Source: J005 sp964613235 (GTDB taxonomy: Bacteria; Pseudomonadota; Zetaproteobacteria; Mariprofundales; Mariprofundaceae). Taken from it: a DNA stretch of 44,463 nucleotides. Below, piece after piece: positions 32,838 through 41,147 of the stretch. The stretch is from positions 1-44,463 of the forward strand of contig CAZTGM010000006.1 in the NCBI GenBank assembly GCA_964613235.1, written 5' to 3'. Made by a program: the position numbers and the translations under genes. Numbering within the stretch: position 1 is the stretch's first letter; every line of letters starts with the position of its first letter. The notes beneath the pieces are model-generated. The model was not told the DNA's origin, did no database searches, and worked only from the letters and a program-made list of their open reading frames with translations.

Positions 32838-35074
32838 GAACCTCCATCATTTGCCTGCCTGGTTGTCGAGGTGTCCTTGCTCACCGACGATGCATCGCTC
32901 ACGGTTTGTTCACCACTTCCTGATGATTCACTGCTCTTTTGCCCGGTTTCGGACTGTTCGCCTGCCGGTTTACGTGGACGACGGCGTCTGCGACGACGTT
33001 TGGGCTTGTCAGGATTCTCGCTACCCGTATTGCTATCCGCCGCATTGTTTTTTTGTTGCTGATCAGCCTTGTTTTGGCCGGCATCCTCTGCACTAACATT
33101 CGTGTTCCCGGTCGTTCCCTGACCGTCCTTCTGCTGAGGCTTTTTTCTGCGTCGCCGCCGGTTCGGTTTACGGCGCTGCGGATTGTCCTCACCCTGTCCG
33201 GTTGATTGCTGCTCGCTGGTGGCAGACGCCGCCTTGTCTGCATCACCCTGTTCATTGCGGTTGCGCTGATTTTGTTGTGTATTGCGATTAGCGGAACGAT
33301 TCCCGGAGCGCCTTCTGCGTCGATTGCGGGACGGTGCTGCCGTCGGTGTTGTTTCCTGCGTTGCCGTTTCTACCGGCGCTTCCTCTTTCTTCTTGTCGCC
33401 GACAATCAGGCGGATCAGTTTGGTCAGCGGGCTCAGTACTGTCTTCGGCTTTTCTTCCTCGATCTTCTTCTTTTCCGGCGGCGGCGTCGGAATGCCGACA
33501 ACCGGCTTCAGCGGTTTCAATTTGCGGCCGCTGCGTGGTGGACGTTTGTTTTTCATCGTATCTTCAAGTACTTCAACGCGCTGCTGATTGTTTTCGTTCC
33601 ACTGCCGTTCGATACGGTAATGTGGAATATCCAGATCCTTGCGGATTTGCAGAGTGACCTGCACATCGTAAATTTCTTCGATGCGCGCAATCGACTGCCG
33701 TTTATTGTTCATCAGATATTCGCCGGTATCCGATGGTACCTGCACGACGAGCGTTGGCTTCTTGCCTATTTCCGCCCAGTCTTCCATACGCGTGAGCATC
33801 TGCAATGCCATTGATTCGACAGTGCGCACGAAACCGCGACCCTGACAACGGGAGCAGGACTCGGTGGTTGTTTCACGTACTGAGGGGTGAATGCGCTGGC
33901 GTGACATTTCCAGCAGGCCAAAGCGGGAAATACGTGCAAACTGGACGCGCGCCTTGTCACCCTTGCAGGCGCGTCGCAGCGTTTCTTCCACTTGCTGATT
34001 GTGCTTGCGTGAATTCATGTCGATGAAGTCGATAACGATCAGTCCGCCGATATCGCGGATACGCAACTGGCGGGCGATTTCCTCGGCGGCTTCCAGGTTG
34101 GTGGCCAGCGCCGTATCATCAATATGCCGGCCCTTGGTGGCACGTGACGAGTTCACGTCAATGGCCGTTAGCGCTTCGGTCGGATCGAGAACAATGGAGC
34201 CGCCCGAGGGCAGGCGAATCTCGCGCTCATGAATTTCCTCGCACTGCGCTTCAATATTGTAATGGCGAAACAGCGGTTTTTTGCCACGATAGAGTTTGAC
34301 CAGCTTTTCCTTGCCTGGCAGCACGGCATGGACGAATTGCTTGGTACGGGAATAAATCTCGTGATTGTCTACCCAGATTTCGTTGATGTCCTCGGTGAAG
34401 TGATCGCGAATGGCTCGCGTGGCCAGGTCGCCCTCGAGATAGATCAGCGTCGGGGAGGGTGCTGACTCACTCTTTATGCGGATTTCGTCCCACAAACGAC
34501 GCAGGTAATTGTAGTCACGCTGCAGTGCTTCCAGCGTCTGATCTTTGCCGGCAGTACGTACGATCAGTCCCATCGTGTCGGGGACTTCCAGTTGCGCAAT
34601 GATGGCCTTCATGGCTTTGCGTTCTTCATCGGAGAGTTTACGAGAAATGCCAGCACGCTGGGTGTTCGGGCTGAGTACCAGATAGCGGCCGGCCAGTGAG
34701 ATATAAGTTGTCAGTGCAGCGCCCTTGTTGCCGCGCTCTTCCTTGACAACCTGCACAAGAATATCCTGTTTCGGTTCCAGAATATCCTGAATATTAAGCT
34801 TGCGCGCATCGGCTGATTTATCAACACCTTCTTTCCAGTAATCGGAATGAATCTCATTGATGGGCAGAAAGCCCTGCCGGTTGGCACCATATTCGACGAA
34901 AGCGGCCTGCAGGCTCCCCTCGACTTTGGTGATGCGTCCTTTGTAAATATTGCTTTTGGTTAAGGCCTTCTGGGCCGATTCGATATCCAGTTCATGCAGA
35001 TATCCGTCTTCAATGATCGCCACGCGACTTTCTTCTTCATGGTTCGCGTTGATCAGCATGAGTTTCTTGGTCAC
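32834..35074 (-). CDS. rne: Ribonuclease E/G (RNase E-type) with arginine-rich tail
   Basis: This endoribonuclease starts mRNA decay and matures rRNA and tRNA. The 746-residue product opens MTKKLMLINANHEEESRVAI, then has the S1 domain (about residues 35-120, NIYKGRITKVEGSLQAAFVEYG), 5'-sensor, DNase I-like domain with the metal Asp residues (ALTAIDVNSSRATKG; GLIVIDFIDM) and the zinc link CSRC followed by QGRGFVRT. After residue about 500 comes a disordered tail with three arginine blocks (RNRRRRRSG, NRRRRRKKP, KRRRRRRRP) separated by Gln/Asn/Ala-rich spacers, an arrangement used for RNA and partner binding. GTG at 35074 is preceded by AAAAGGA at ideal spacing and gives the family N-terminus; longer starts add unrelated leader. 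The tail makes RNase E likelier than RNase G. Confidence 0.9.
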   Translation of the reverse strand: MTKKLMLINANHEEESRVAIIEDGYLHELDIESAQKALTKSNIYKGRITKVEGSLQAAFVEYGANRQGFLPINEIHSDYWKEGVDKSADARKLNIQDILEPKQDILVQVVKEERGNKGAALTTYISLAGRYLVLSPNTQRAGISRKLSDEERKAMKAIIAQLEVPDTMGLIVRTAGKDQTLEALQRDYNYLRRLWDEIRIKSESAPSPTLIYLEGDLATRAIRDHFTEDINEIWVDNHEIYSRTKQFVHAVLPGKEKLVKLYRGKKPLFRHYNIEAQCEEIHEREIRLPSGGSIVLDPTEALTAIDVNSSRATKGRHIDDTALATNLEAAEEIARQLRIRDIGGLIVIDFIDMNSRKHNQQVEETLRRACKGDKARVQFARISRFGLLEMSRQRIHPSVRETTTESCSRCQGRGFVRTVESMALQMLTRMEDWAEIGKKPTLVVQVPSDTGEYLMNNKRQSIARIEEIYDVQVTLQIRKDLDIPHYRIERQWNENNQQRVEVLEDTMKNKRPPRSGRKLKPLKPVVGIPTPPPEKKKIEEEKPKTVLSPLTKLIRLIVGDKKKEEAPVETATQETTPTAAPSRNRRRRRSGNRSANRNTQQNQRNRNEQGDADKAASATSEQQSTGQGEDNPQRRKPNRRRRRKKPQQKDGQGTTGNTNVSAEDAGQNKADQQQKNNAADSNTGSENPDKPKRRRRRRRPRKPAGEQSETGQKSSESSGSGEQTVSDASSVSKDTSTTRQANDGGS

Positions 35075-35408
35075 GCCATCATCCTTTTGGCGTTCACGAA
35101 TGTTTGCACGAATGTATGATGTCTCACACGTAGACATCGGATTATCAGTAATGACCAATGCCGGGAATCATTTTTTCCGGCTACCGGTGCAAACCTCGGA
35201 ACACAATGTTTTTATGCCAGCTCAAACGTGACTGGTCGTCCACCAGGCCCAATTTCAGAAAAAGGATTCTTTCGTTATCAATTCCAGCGATGGCCAGCAG
35301 GTCCAGTCTGGGAATCCTTGGTGCAACGCATTACGCTTGCGACAATGGGGCGCGGAGGCTTCACGGAGCTATCGCACGGCCGGAAACAATAGCCGAAAGA
35401 GGTTGGGT
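35075..35408. other. Intergenic region between divergent rne and rluC
   Basis: The 334 bases hold no recognisable gene. The part next to rne carries its ribosome site (minus strand AAAAGGA at about 35082-35088) and would be a 5' leader; E. coli rne has a long leader that RNase E itself reads to limit its own mRNA. The frame of rne stays open 28 codons upstream, but the codons look non-coding. On the plus strand TTGGTG (35318-35323) and GACAAT (35341-35346), 17 bases apart, are a weak promoter candidate for rluC. Short inverted CCGG repeats around 35161-35180 may form a small hairpin. Confidence 0.5.
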
Positions 35409-36365
35409 TTGGCAAGAGAAAACAGGGCGGAGAGCCTGCTGCATATTTCCGATGACGAGCAAAACAGTCGTCTGGACCGGGTACTGATACGTCGTCTTGG
35501 CAACGAAAAACGCGCCCTGATTTTGCGTCTGATTCGCAAGGGCAATGTGCGGGTGAATAAAAAACGTGCGAAACCGGAGATACGTGTGCAGGCAGGGGAT
35601 GAGGTGTTTTTGCCAGCCAGCTTGCGTGATAGTCATCGCCCGGAAACGCAATCGCATGCAGTGCCGGCCACGTTATTGCATCGTACGGAACAGCTCGATG
35701 TATTGTATGAAGATGCACACCTGCTGGCAGTGTATAAGCCGGCAGGTATGGTGGTACATGGTGGCAGCGGTTATCAGGCAGGTCTGATTGAAGCTCTGAA
35801 GGTGTTACGTGATTTGCCCGAATTGCGTCTGGCGCACCGTCTGGATCGCGATACGTCCGGTGTGCTGTTGATGGCGAAAACACTGGCTTCCTTGCGTCGG
35901 TTGAATGAAGCCTTTCGCGAACGAGATATGCAGAAAGTGTATGTGGCATTGATTGCCGGTCACCCCTTCATTCATGCCGGTCGCATGCAGTCAAAGTTGA
36001 GCAAGGGTATGGTACGTGGTGGTGAACGCATGGTGCAGCATCAGGAGGAAGGCAAGGAGTCGCTGACTGATTATCAGGTGATGATGGAATGCAGGCGGGA
36101 TAATTTTGATTATGCACTGGTGGCACTCAAGCCGCATTCCGGTCGTACGCATCAGTTGAGGGTACAACTGGCCGGGGAAGGCCATGCCATTCTGGGCGAC
36201 GGTAAATATGGACGGAGGGAAGATAACCAGCAGTTCAGGCAGATGGGCGGACGCGGCCTGGCACTGCATGCCTGGCGTCTTCGTTTTACGCATCCGTTGA
36301 CAGGGGATGATATCGATATACGTGCTGTGTGGCCGGAGGGCTGGCGTCAGTTATTACTTCCCTGA
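35409..36365 (+). CDS. rluC: 23S rRNA pseudouridine synthase RluC
   Basis: RluC modifies positions 955, 2504 and 2580 of 23S rRNA in E. coli. The 318-residue product has an S4 domain (about residues 19-70, with LIRKGNVRVNKKRAKPEIRVQAGD, a typical RluC stretch) and the catalytic core: KPAGMVVHGGSG, HRLDRDTSG at 143-151 (Asp146), PHSGRTHQLRVQLA. The HGGSG pattern favours RluC over RluA or RluD. I chose the TTG at 35409 because AGAGG (35398-35402) sits 6 bases upstream; an ATG at 35337 would add a low-complexity segment unlike the family. rne and rluC are divergent neighbours in many Proteobacteria as well. Confidence 0.88.
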   Translation: MARENRAESLLHISDDEQNSRLDRVLIRRLGNEKRALILRLIRKGNVRVNKKRAKPEIRVQAGDEVFLPASLRDSHRPETQSHAVPATLLHRTEQLDVLYEDAHLLAVYKPAGMVVHGGSGYQAGLIEALKVLRDLPELRLAHRLDRDTSGVLLMAKTLASLRRLNEAFRERDMQKVYVALIAGHPFIHAGRMQSKLSKGMVRGGERMVQHQEEGKESLTDYQVMMECRRDNFDYALVALKPHSGRTHQLRVQLAGEGHAILGDGKYGRREDNQQFRQMGGRGLALHAWRLRFTHPLTGDDIDIRAVWPEGWRQLLLP

Positions 36366-36563
36366 GGCAGCGCGAAAATAAAGCCAGGCCAGTAGCAGGG
36401 TAATAAAGCTTGCAAGCAGGCTGCCCCACATGGGGACATGCCAGGAGCCGAGAATCAGGGGCGCCTGCATGATCAGGCGGGTCATATGGGCCACTGCCAC
36501 CAACAGGAAAATCATACCTGCCAGACGAAGTAGCCACCGTTGCCATAGTATCTTGGTGATCAT
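36354..36563 (-). CDS. Small two-helix membrane protein, unknown
   Basis: This 69-residue protein has two predicted membrane helices (about residues 10-29, LLRLAGMIFLLVAVAHMTRL, and 43-64, MWGSLLASFITLLLAWLYF), a basic N-terminus and a Lys end. I do not recognise a named family. It overlaps the last 12 bases of the convergent rluC. The codons look coding and the ATG at 36563 gives a sensible start, but no strong ribosome site is evident. It lies just beyond the terminator of the Tim44-like gene, so it needs its own promoter or read-through. It may be a real short membrane protein or a fortuitous ORF. Confidence 0.5.
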   Translation of the reverse strand: MITKILWQRWLLRLAGMIFLLVAVAHMTRLIMQAPLILGSWHVPMWGSLLASFITLLLAWLYFRAASGK

Positions 36564-36597
36564 ACTTCTATTTTAGCAATACAGGTCCGTAGCGGCA

Positions 36598-36632
36598 TAA
36601 AAAGACGGCCGGGCATTTCTGTCCAGCCGTCT
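36598..36632 (-). terminator. Rho-independent terminator after the Tim44-like gene
   Basis: On the minus strand the arm AGACGGCTGGACA pairs with TGCCCGGCCGTCT (one A-C mismatch and one G-U pair) around a 4-base loop, followed by five T (36603-36599). It lies 16 bases after the stop of the Tim44-like gene and ends the HIT-DciA-Tim44 unit. Confidence 0.8.
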
Positions 36633-36647
36633 GCAATGGGGGAGTGG

Positions 36648-37469
36648 TCAGGCTTGCTGGATGCCCGCCAGATACCAGGTCGGGTCATTCGATGCGGGGT
36701 CATGTTTGAAGATCCAGGTTTCATTCACGTTTTCACTGCGGTCTTCAATCATCGTACCACTGGCATCGCGGGTTTTTTCACGCAACATGGCTGTAAAATT
36801 GACGGCCACCCATTCATGTTCGGCTTCCATCCAGCTGTCGACGATTTCGGCATTGAGCATGCCAATTTCTGTTTCGTGTGTTCCACCCTTGCGCATTTCT
36901 TCGGCAATGCGGTCGGTAATTTCAGGCGTACAAAATGTTCGGATATCCGTAATATCGCCGGCATCCCAGGCTTTTTGCATGCGCATATAAATATCTTTTG
37001 CCGCCTGCGTGAAATGTTTTTCGTCAATATCAGGGCGAACGGCGCGTACTGTTGCCGTCTGTGGTGTAAATTCAGGGTTTCCCATTGGTGCCGTATGACC
37101 GGCATAGGCAGTGGTTGGCATGGACCTCCTGCGCATGAACATGATGATCAGGGCAATGATACCGCCTATCACCAAAATATCGAAAAAGTTGATTCCTTCA
37201 AATGCACCACCAAACAGCATGGCACCAAGCATGCCGCCCATGGCCAGTCCTGCTAGTCCTGCCATCATGCCGGTACGGGCGCTGCCACGCTGAGCGGCTG
37301 TTCTGGGAGGCGTTGCCTGACGCTGCATGCCCGACCGTGTCATGGGCTGGGCCATGCGTTGTTTGCCAAAGCTCATACCACCTCCGAAACGACGGGCATC
37401 GGCCTGATCAATGGATATCAGAGTGACTGAAAATACAGCGATCAGTAACAGCGAAAAAATGTGCTTCAT
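36648..37469 (-). CDS. Tim44-like domain secreted/membrane protein
   Basis: The 273-residue product begins with a signal peptide (residues 1-26, cleavage after QADA), then a Gly/Met/Arg-rich segment (RRFGGGMSFGKQRMAQPM), a Gly-rich hydrophobic stretch with one or two helices (about 68-112, INFFDILVIGGIIALIIMFM) and a C-terminal Tim44-type domain (about 145-270; QAAKDIYMRMQKAWDAGDI, and NFTAMLREKT...NETWIFKHDP...WYLAGIQQ). Bacterial Tim44-domain proteins of this shape are common in Proteobacteria; their function is unknown. In mitochondria the domain helps protein import, but that role should not be transferred. The start overlaps the DUF721 gene stop (ATGA), and a terminator follows. Confidence 0.8.
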   Translation of the reverse strand: MKHIFSLLLIAVFSVTLISIDQADARRFGGGMSFGKQRMAQPMTRSGMQRQATPPRTAAQRGSARTGMMAGLAGLAMGGMLGAMLFGGAFEGINFFDILVIGGIIALIIMFMRRRSMPTTAYAGHTAPMGNPEFTPQTATVRAVRPDIDEKHFTQAAKDIYMRMQKAWDAGDITDIRTFCTPEITDRIAEEMRKGGTHETEIGMLNAEIVDSWMEAEHEWVAVNFTAMLREKTRDASGTMIEDRSENVNETWIFKHDPASNDPTWYLAGIQQA

Positions 37470-37966
37470 GAAGTCTCCTCATGGGTTAAATCGTTTGCAA
37501 AGGCCATCTGGGCGACTCTCGCCTCAAACATGGCACGTTTCAGGCGTCTATCCTTGATGCTTGCCAGTTCTTTGGCAATAGCCCGTTTTGCACCAAAGTG
37601 GACAGGCTTTTTTCGTATTACGCCATGCTTGCTGCGGATGCCGGCACCAGGCTGAATGCGTGTACGGATTTGCTGCAGATTCGCCACACGTGCATGGCGA
37701 AAGCATGCCTGGCGAATATCGTTGCGCAGAAAACGAATTTGTTGCGCCATGATTGGGTGATCGACACCGATTAACAGGCATAGCCCCTGGTCCTTCAAGC
37801 GTTCAATACTGACCGGCTCCGTGCGCGCAGCCATCATCGTACCGACGATATCCGGCCAGTGCCGGCGTAACTGTGCAATACTGGTCAACAGTTCCAGTGA
37901 ATCTTCGCCCAGCACGGCGGCCAGGCTGTCATGTAGCCCCGTCAGCCGGGAGCGCGGTCGTTTCAT
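37466..37966 (-). CDS. DciA/DUF721 family protein
   Basis: The 166-residue product is basic and has the DUF721 N-terminal region: LELLTSIAQLRRHWPDIVGTMMAARTEP followed by LCLLIGVDHPIMAQQIRFLR, matching the W-x-x-I-V-G and L-x-V-x-x-x-x-W-x-Q-x-L spacing of DciA. DciA loads the replicative helicase DnaB in bacteria lacking DnaC; whether this member does so is not shown by sequence. The C-terminal 70 residues are Lys/Arg-rich and may bind DNA. The ATG at 37966 follows the HIT stop by two bases; a TTG at 37972 is possible. It overlaps the Tim44-like gene by ATGA. Confidence 0.65.
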   Translation of the reverse strand: MKRPRSRLTGLHDSLAAVLGEDSLELLTSIAQLRRHWPDIVGTMMAARTEPVSIERLKDQGLCLLIGVDHPIMAQQIRFLRNDIRQACFRHARVANLQQIRTRIQPGAGIRSKHGVIRKKPVHFGAKRAIAKELASIKDRRLKRAMFEARVAQMAFANDLTHEETS

Positions 37967-37968
37967 GC

Positions 37969-38298
37969 TCAAAAGGGCAGTTTTTTTCCGCCCAGAATAT
38001 GTACATGCAGGTGGAATACTTCCTGTCCACCGCCTTCACGTACATTGATGACGACACGGTAACCGGCTTCCAGTTTTAACACATCATCAGCGATGGTACG
38101 CACACGGTCCATCAGTGCGCCCAGCAAGGCAGGGTCATCGCAATCGGTCAGCGTGGCGGTGTGCTGTTTCGGAATGACGAGCACATGTGTCGGCGCCTTG
38201 GGATGGATATCTCTGAAAGCATAGAAATCGTCATCCTCGTAAACCTTGCCGGACGGAATATCGCCAGTCGCGATTTTGCAAAACAGACAATCGGACAT
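37969..38298 (-). CDS. HIT family nucleotide-binding protein (HINT type)
   Basis: The 109-residue product is a histidine-triad hydrolase. It starts CLFCKIATGDIPSGKVYEDD, the typical HINT beginning with the zinc-like C-x-x-C pair, and ends with the triad HLHVHIL (His96, His98, His100) and GGKKLPF. HINT enzymes cleave AMP-lysine and other phosphoramidates; the physiological substrate is usually unknown. AGGAGAGG precedes the ATG at 38298. It heads the HIT-DciA-Tim44 unit and is divergent from aat; the 116-base gap between them must hold both promoters. Confidence 0.92.
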   Translation of the reverse strand: MSDCLFCKIATGDIPSGKVYEDDDFYAFRDIHPKAPTHVLVIPKQHTATLTDCDDPALLGALMDRVRTIADDVLKLEAGYRVVINVREGGGQEVFHLHVHILGGKKLPF

Positions 38299-38414
38299 CA
38301 GCCTCTCCTGTGACCATCAGTTAACATGGGAAATGTAACAAGCAGGGGAGAGAAAACAATGCCGTTGCTGGTACGAGGATTGCATCCGATCATGGTGCAT
38401 GACACATTTGACGC

Positions 38415-39041
38415 ATGATCGTCTTTCCCGATCCTGTACAGGCTAATGACGACGGACTGCTGGCCATTGGTGGTAATCTGCAGGTGGAAACGCTGCTTTC
38501 TGCTTATCGGCGAGGCATCTTTCCATGGTATGGCGAAGGCGATCCGATTCTGTGGTGGTCGCCCGATCCGCGCATGGTGCTGTTTCCTGCCGAGTTTCAC
38601 GCATCGCGTCGCCTGAAGCGACGCATGCGTCAGCCAGGTTACCGCTTTTCGTTCAATGAGGTCTTTGCCGAGGTGATCGACGCCTGCGCGCATATTTCTC
38701 GAAAGGGCGAAACGGGCACCTGGATTCTACCGGAGATGATCGCGGCCTATACGCGCCTACATACACTGGGCCATGCACATTCGCTCGAGGTCTGGTACGA
38801 CGGGAATCTGGCTGGCGGTGTATACGGCGTTTTGCAGAGCGATGTTTTCTTTGCCGAATCGATGTTCAGCCGTCGCACGGACGGTTCAAAAATGGCATTG
38901 TGCAAGCTGTGCGAAAAGGCCTGCAGCGAAGGATGGAAGCTCATCGATTGTCAGTTTCACACACCACATCTAGCCAGCCTTGGCGCACGCGAAATCCGGC
39001 GCACGCAATTCCTGCAATTGCTGGAGGGAAGGTCTTTATGA
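38415..39041 (+). CDS. aat: Leucyl/phenylalanyl-tRNA-protein transferase
   Basis: Aat attaches Leu or Phe to proteins with N-terminal Lys or Arg, marking them for ClpAP under the N-end rule. The 208-residue product shows the family core: GLLAIGGNLQVETLLSAYRRG, IFPWYGEGDPILWWSPDPRMV, ETGTWILPEMIAAYTRLH, HSLEVWYDGNLAGGVYGV and FFAESMFSRRTDGSK..LIDCQ, including the Asp of the active site region. It is shorter at the N-terminus than E. coli Aat (234 residues): an in-frame TGA just upstream (38409-38411) prevents a longer start, and the ATG has no clear ribosome site. clpA/clpS are not in the window. Confidence 0.93.
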   Translation: MIVFPDPVQANDDGLLAIGGNLQVETLLSAYRRGIFPWYGEGDPILWWSPDPRMVLFPAEFHASRRLKRRMRQPGYRFSFNEVFAEVIDACAHISRKGETGTWILPEMIAAYTRLHTLGHAHSLEVWYDGNLAGGVYGVLQSDVFFAESMFSRRTDGSKMALCKLCEKACSEGWKLIDCQFHTPHLASLGAREIRRTQFLQLLEGRSL

Positions 39042-39073
39042 CGTTAACAATTGCGAGAAGTGCACAAAACAGG

Positions 39074-40099
39074 TCAGAGCAGGATAAGAGCTATGGCATA
39101 GCCACCTGCCAGTAGCCAGGCGAACAGGATGCCAGCCAGAATGAATGGCTTGATACCGACGCCCTTGAGTTTGTTCAGGTGAGTCTCCATCCCCAGGGCA
39201 GTCATGGCCATGGTCAACAGGAACTGATCAACCTGCTGGATGTTTTTTACCCAGGTCATGGGGATCCAGTGCATGGAGTTGAACAGGGCTACCGCCAGAA
39301 AAACCAGCGCAAACCACGGGATGCTCAGGGCGGTTTTGCGCTCTCCGGAACGTCGGTCTGTATGCTTTCGGCTCCACCACCAGCCTGTGATCAGCAGTGC
39401 CGGGACAATCAGCATGACTCTGGTCATTTTGACAATAACGGCATCATTGCATACATCATGGTTGATATTACTGGCGGCCCCCACAACCTGAGCAACTTCA
39501 TGAACGGTGGAGCCGATATAGATGCCCCAGCCATGACTGTTGAGGTTCAGCAGGCCGAGCTGGAATACGATGGGGTAGAGGATCATGGCGCTGGTTCCAA
39601 ACAGCACGACGGTGGCAACGGCCGCACTGGTCTGATGCCCTTTGGCCTTTACAATCGGTTCGAATGCCATAATGGCCGCTGCCCCGCAAATAGCGCTTCC
39701 TGCACCGGTGAGCATGGCCGTTTGCCTGTCCATGCCGAGTAAACGCACCCCGATGACATAAGCTAGCAGCAGGGTGCTGCTCATCGTGATTGAAGCCGTT
39801 GCCAAACCACTCCATCCAATGGCCAGTAATTGCTGAAAGGTAATGTAGAAGCCATACAAAATCACTGCCAGGCGCAGAACTTTACGGGCGGTAAAGTTGA
39901 TGCCGGGTAACCATGCTTCAGGCAGGCGATGGTGCAATGTATTGGCATACATGATACCCAGTGAAATTCCGACGATTAACGGACTGATGCCGAGTTGCCG
40001 TATCCATGTCAGCTGACTGATTTGCATAGCAGCCAGGGCGAATAGCATGACAAAAAGAATGCCATTGATCGTGTCTGCACGATTGCTTCGACTGAACAT
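39074..40099 (-). CDS. yeiH: YeiH family putative exporter (UPF0324)
   Basis: The 341-residue product is an integral membrane protein with about 10-11 helices, of the YeiH/UPF0324 (Cons_hypoth698) family. Recognisable stretches are LGISPLIVGISLGIMYANT, TGAGSAICGAAAIMAFEPI (the conserved G-x-S-I-C-G-A-A) and GIYIGSTVHEVAQVVGA; the C-terminal TALGMETHLNKLKGVGIKP is also typical. Family members are annotated as putative sulfate exporters, without firm proof of substrate. GGAGG lies 6 bases before the ATG at 40099; a GTG at 40117 overlaps it. It is divergent from a LysR regulator, which probably controls it. This pairing with lysR is common (yeiE-yeiH in E. coli). Confidence 0.87.
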   Translation of the reverse strand: MFSRSNRADTINGILFVMLFALAAMQISQLTWIRQLGISPLIVGISLGIMYANTLHHRLPEAWLPGINFTARKVLRLAVILYGFYITFQQLLAIGWSGLATASITMSSTLLLAYVIGVRLLGMDRQTAMLTGAGSAICGAAAIMAFEPIVKAKGHQTSAAVATVVLFGTSAMILYPIVFQLGLLNLNSHGWGIYIGSTVHEVAQVVGAASNINHDVCNDAVIVKMTRVMLIVPALLITGWWWSRKHTDRRSGERKTALSIPWFALVFLAVALFNSMHWIPMTWVKNIQQVDQFLLTMAMTALGMETHLNKLKGVGIKPFILAGILFAWLLAGGYAIALILL

Positions 40100-40156
40100 C
40101 TCTTGCCTCCATCGCACCGTTATTGTTTCGGGAGACAGGATATGAGCACGGATATG

Positions 40157-40179
40157 TTATGAATAATGATGATTCATAA
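40157..40179. promoter_or_regulatory. Palindromic operator candidate between yeiH and lysR
   Basis: A perfect inverted repeat, TTATGAAT (40157-40164) and ATTCATAA (40172-40179) with a 7-base spacer, lies in the middle of the 114-base gap between the divergent genes. LysR-type regulators bind T-N11-A palindromes of this kind in the promoter region of the gene they control, and this one lies about 35 bases before the lysR start and 58 before yeiH. The flanking AT-rich TATATATT and TATATT (40202-40207) could be -10 elements. Function is inferred from symmetry and position. Confidence 0.6.
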
Positions 40180-40213
40180 TGTTATATATTATTTCCTGTG
40201 ATATATTGTCGCC

Positions 40214-41113
40214 ATGCAATTGAACACAGAGCAACTTCTCAGTTTTGTTGCATTGGTGCAAACCGGCAGTATCAGCGCCGCTGCACAGCTTCGTCATCTG
40301 ACACAACCGGCAATATCCAATCAATTGAAACGGTTGCAGGATAGTATCGGCCTGTCGTTGTATCGTCGTCAGGGGCGTGGTTTGGTATTGACCGGAACAG
40401 GAGAGGCGTTTTATCGCTATGCGCTTGATGTACAACAATCCTTGCATGAAGCTGAAGCTTTTGCTGATGCCTTGCATGGGTTTGATGCTGGTCGTGTGTA
40501 TCTTGTCGCCAGTCAGACCATTGCCGGATCATTGTTACCGGCTGCATTGGTGGCATTTCGCGAGCTGGCACCGCGTATTGAAATCTTTATCGATAGCAGT
40601 AACAGCCGCCAGGTGTTTGAACAGATTGGCGATCATGATCTGGGGCTGGTGGAAAGCCCTTTGCCGGCATCCGTGCCTGACTGTTGCAAGGTTGTGCCGC
40701 TTGGGTATGACAGAATTGTTGCGGTGATGCGCAATGATCATGCTTTGGCTGCCTATCAGACGGTTACACTGGATCAGTTGGCAACATATCCATTGATTTG
40801 GCGCGAACCTGGTTCCGGAACACGGGGCGTACTGGAGCAGGCATTTATGGCCGCAGGTACGCAGCATCCGGAAATTCGTCTGTGTATTGGAGGGGTGGCA
40901 GCTATGCTGGAGGCCGTCCGTCAGGGGCTGGGGATTGGTGTGGTATCCCAGTTCTGTTTGCCGACTGGTGAACATATGCTGAGCACGCGTCCGTTACAGC
41001 CATCATTGCAACGGCCTATGAGTTTGTTGGTGCCCGCTCATGCTTCTCCTGTCGCGAAAAAGTTTGCAGATTTTCTTGTTCCCTATCTGCAAGCCCGACT
41101 GAGTTCGGAATGA
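40214..41113 (+). CDS. LysR family transcriptional regulator
   Basis: The 299-residue product has a winged helix-turn-helix at residues 1-65 (LLSFVALVQTGSISAAAQLRHLTQPAISNQLKRLQDSIG, with the typical SISAAA..L..TQPAxSxQLKRLE pattern) and a LysR substrate-binding domain (about 90-295). It is divergent from yeiH, with a palindrome in the gap, so autoregulation and control of yeiH are expected. The effector is unknown; in the E. coli YeiE/YeiH pair no firm general ligand rule can be transferred. The ATG at 40214 has no clear ribosome site. The stop is 34 bases from the convergent hisE. Confidence 0.92.
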   Translation: MQLNTEQLLSFVALVQTGSISAAAQLRHLTQPAISNQLKRLQDSIGLSLYRRQGRGLVLTGTGEAFYRYALDVQQSLHEAEAFADALHGFDAGRVYLVASQTIAGSLLPAALVAFRELAPRIEIFIDSSNSRQVFEQIGDHDLGLVESPLPASVPDCCKVVPLGYDRIVAVMRNDHALAAYQTVTLDQLATYPLIWREPGSGTRGVLEQAFMAAGTQHPEIRLCIGGVAAMLEAVRQGLGIGVVSQFCLPTGEHMLSTRPLQPSLQRPMSLLVPAHASPVAKKFADFLVPYLQARLSSE

Positions 41114-41147
41114 CTTATGGGACAAGTTGCACTAGCAGGAAGAATAT

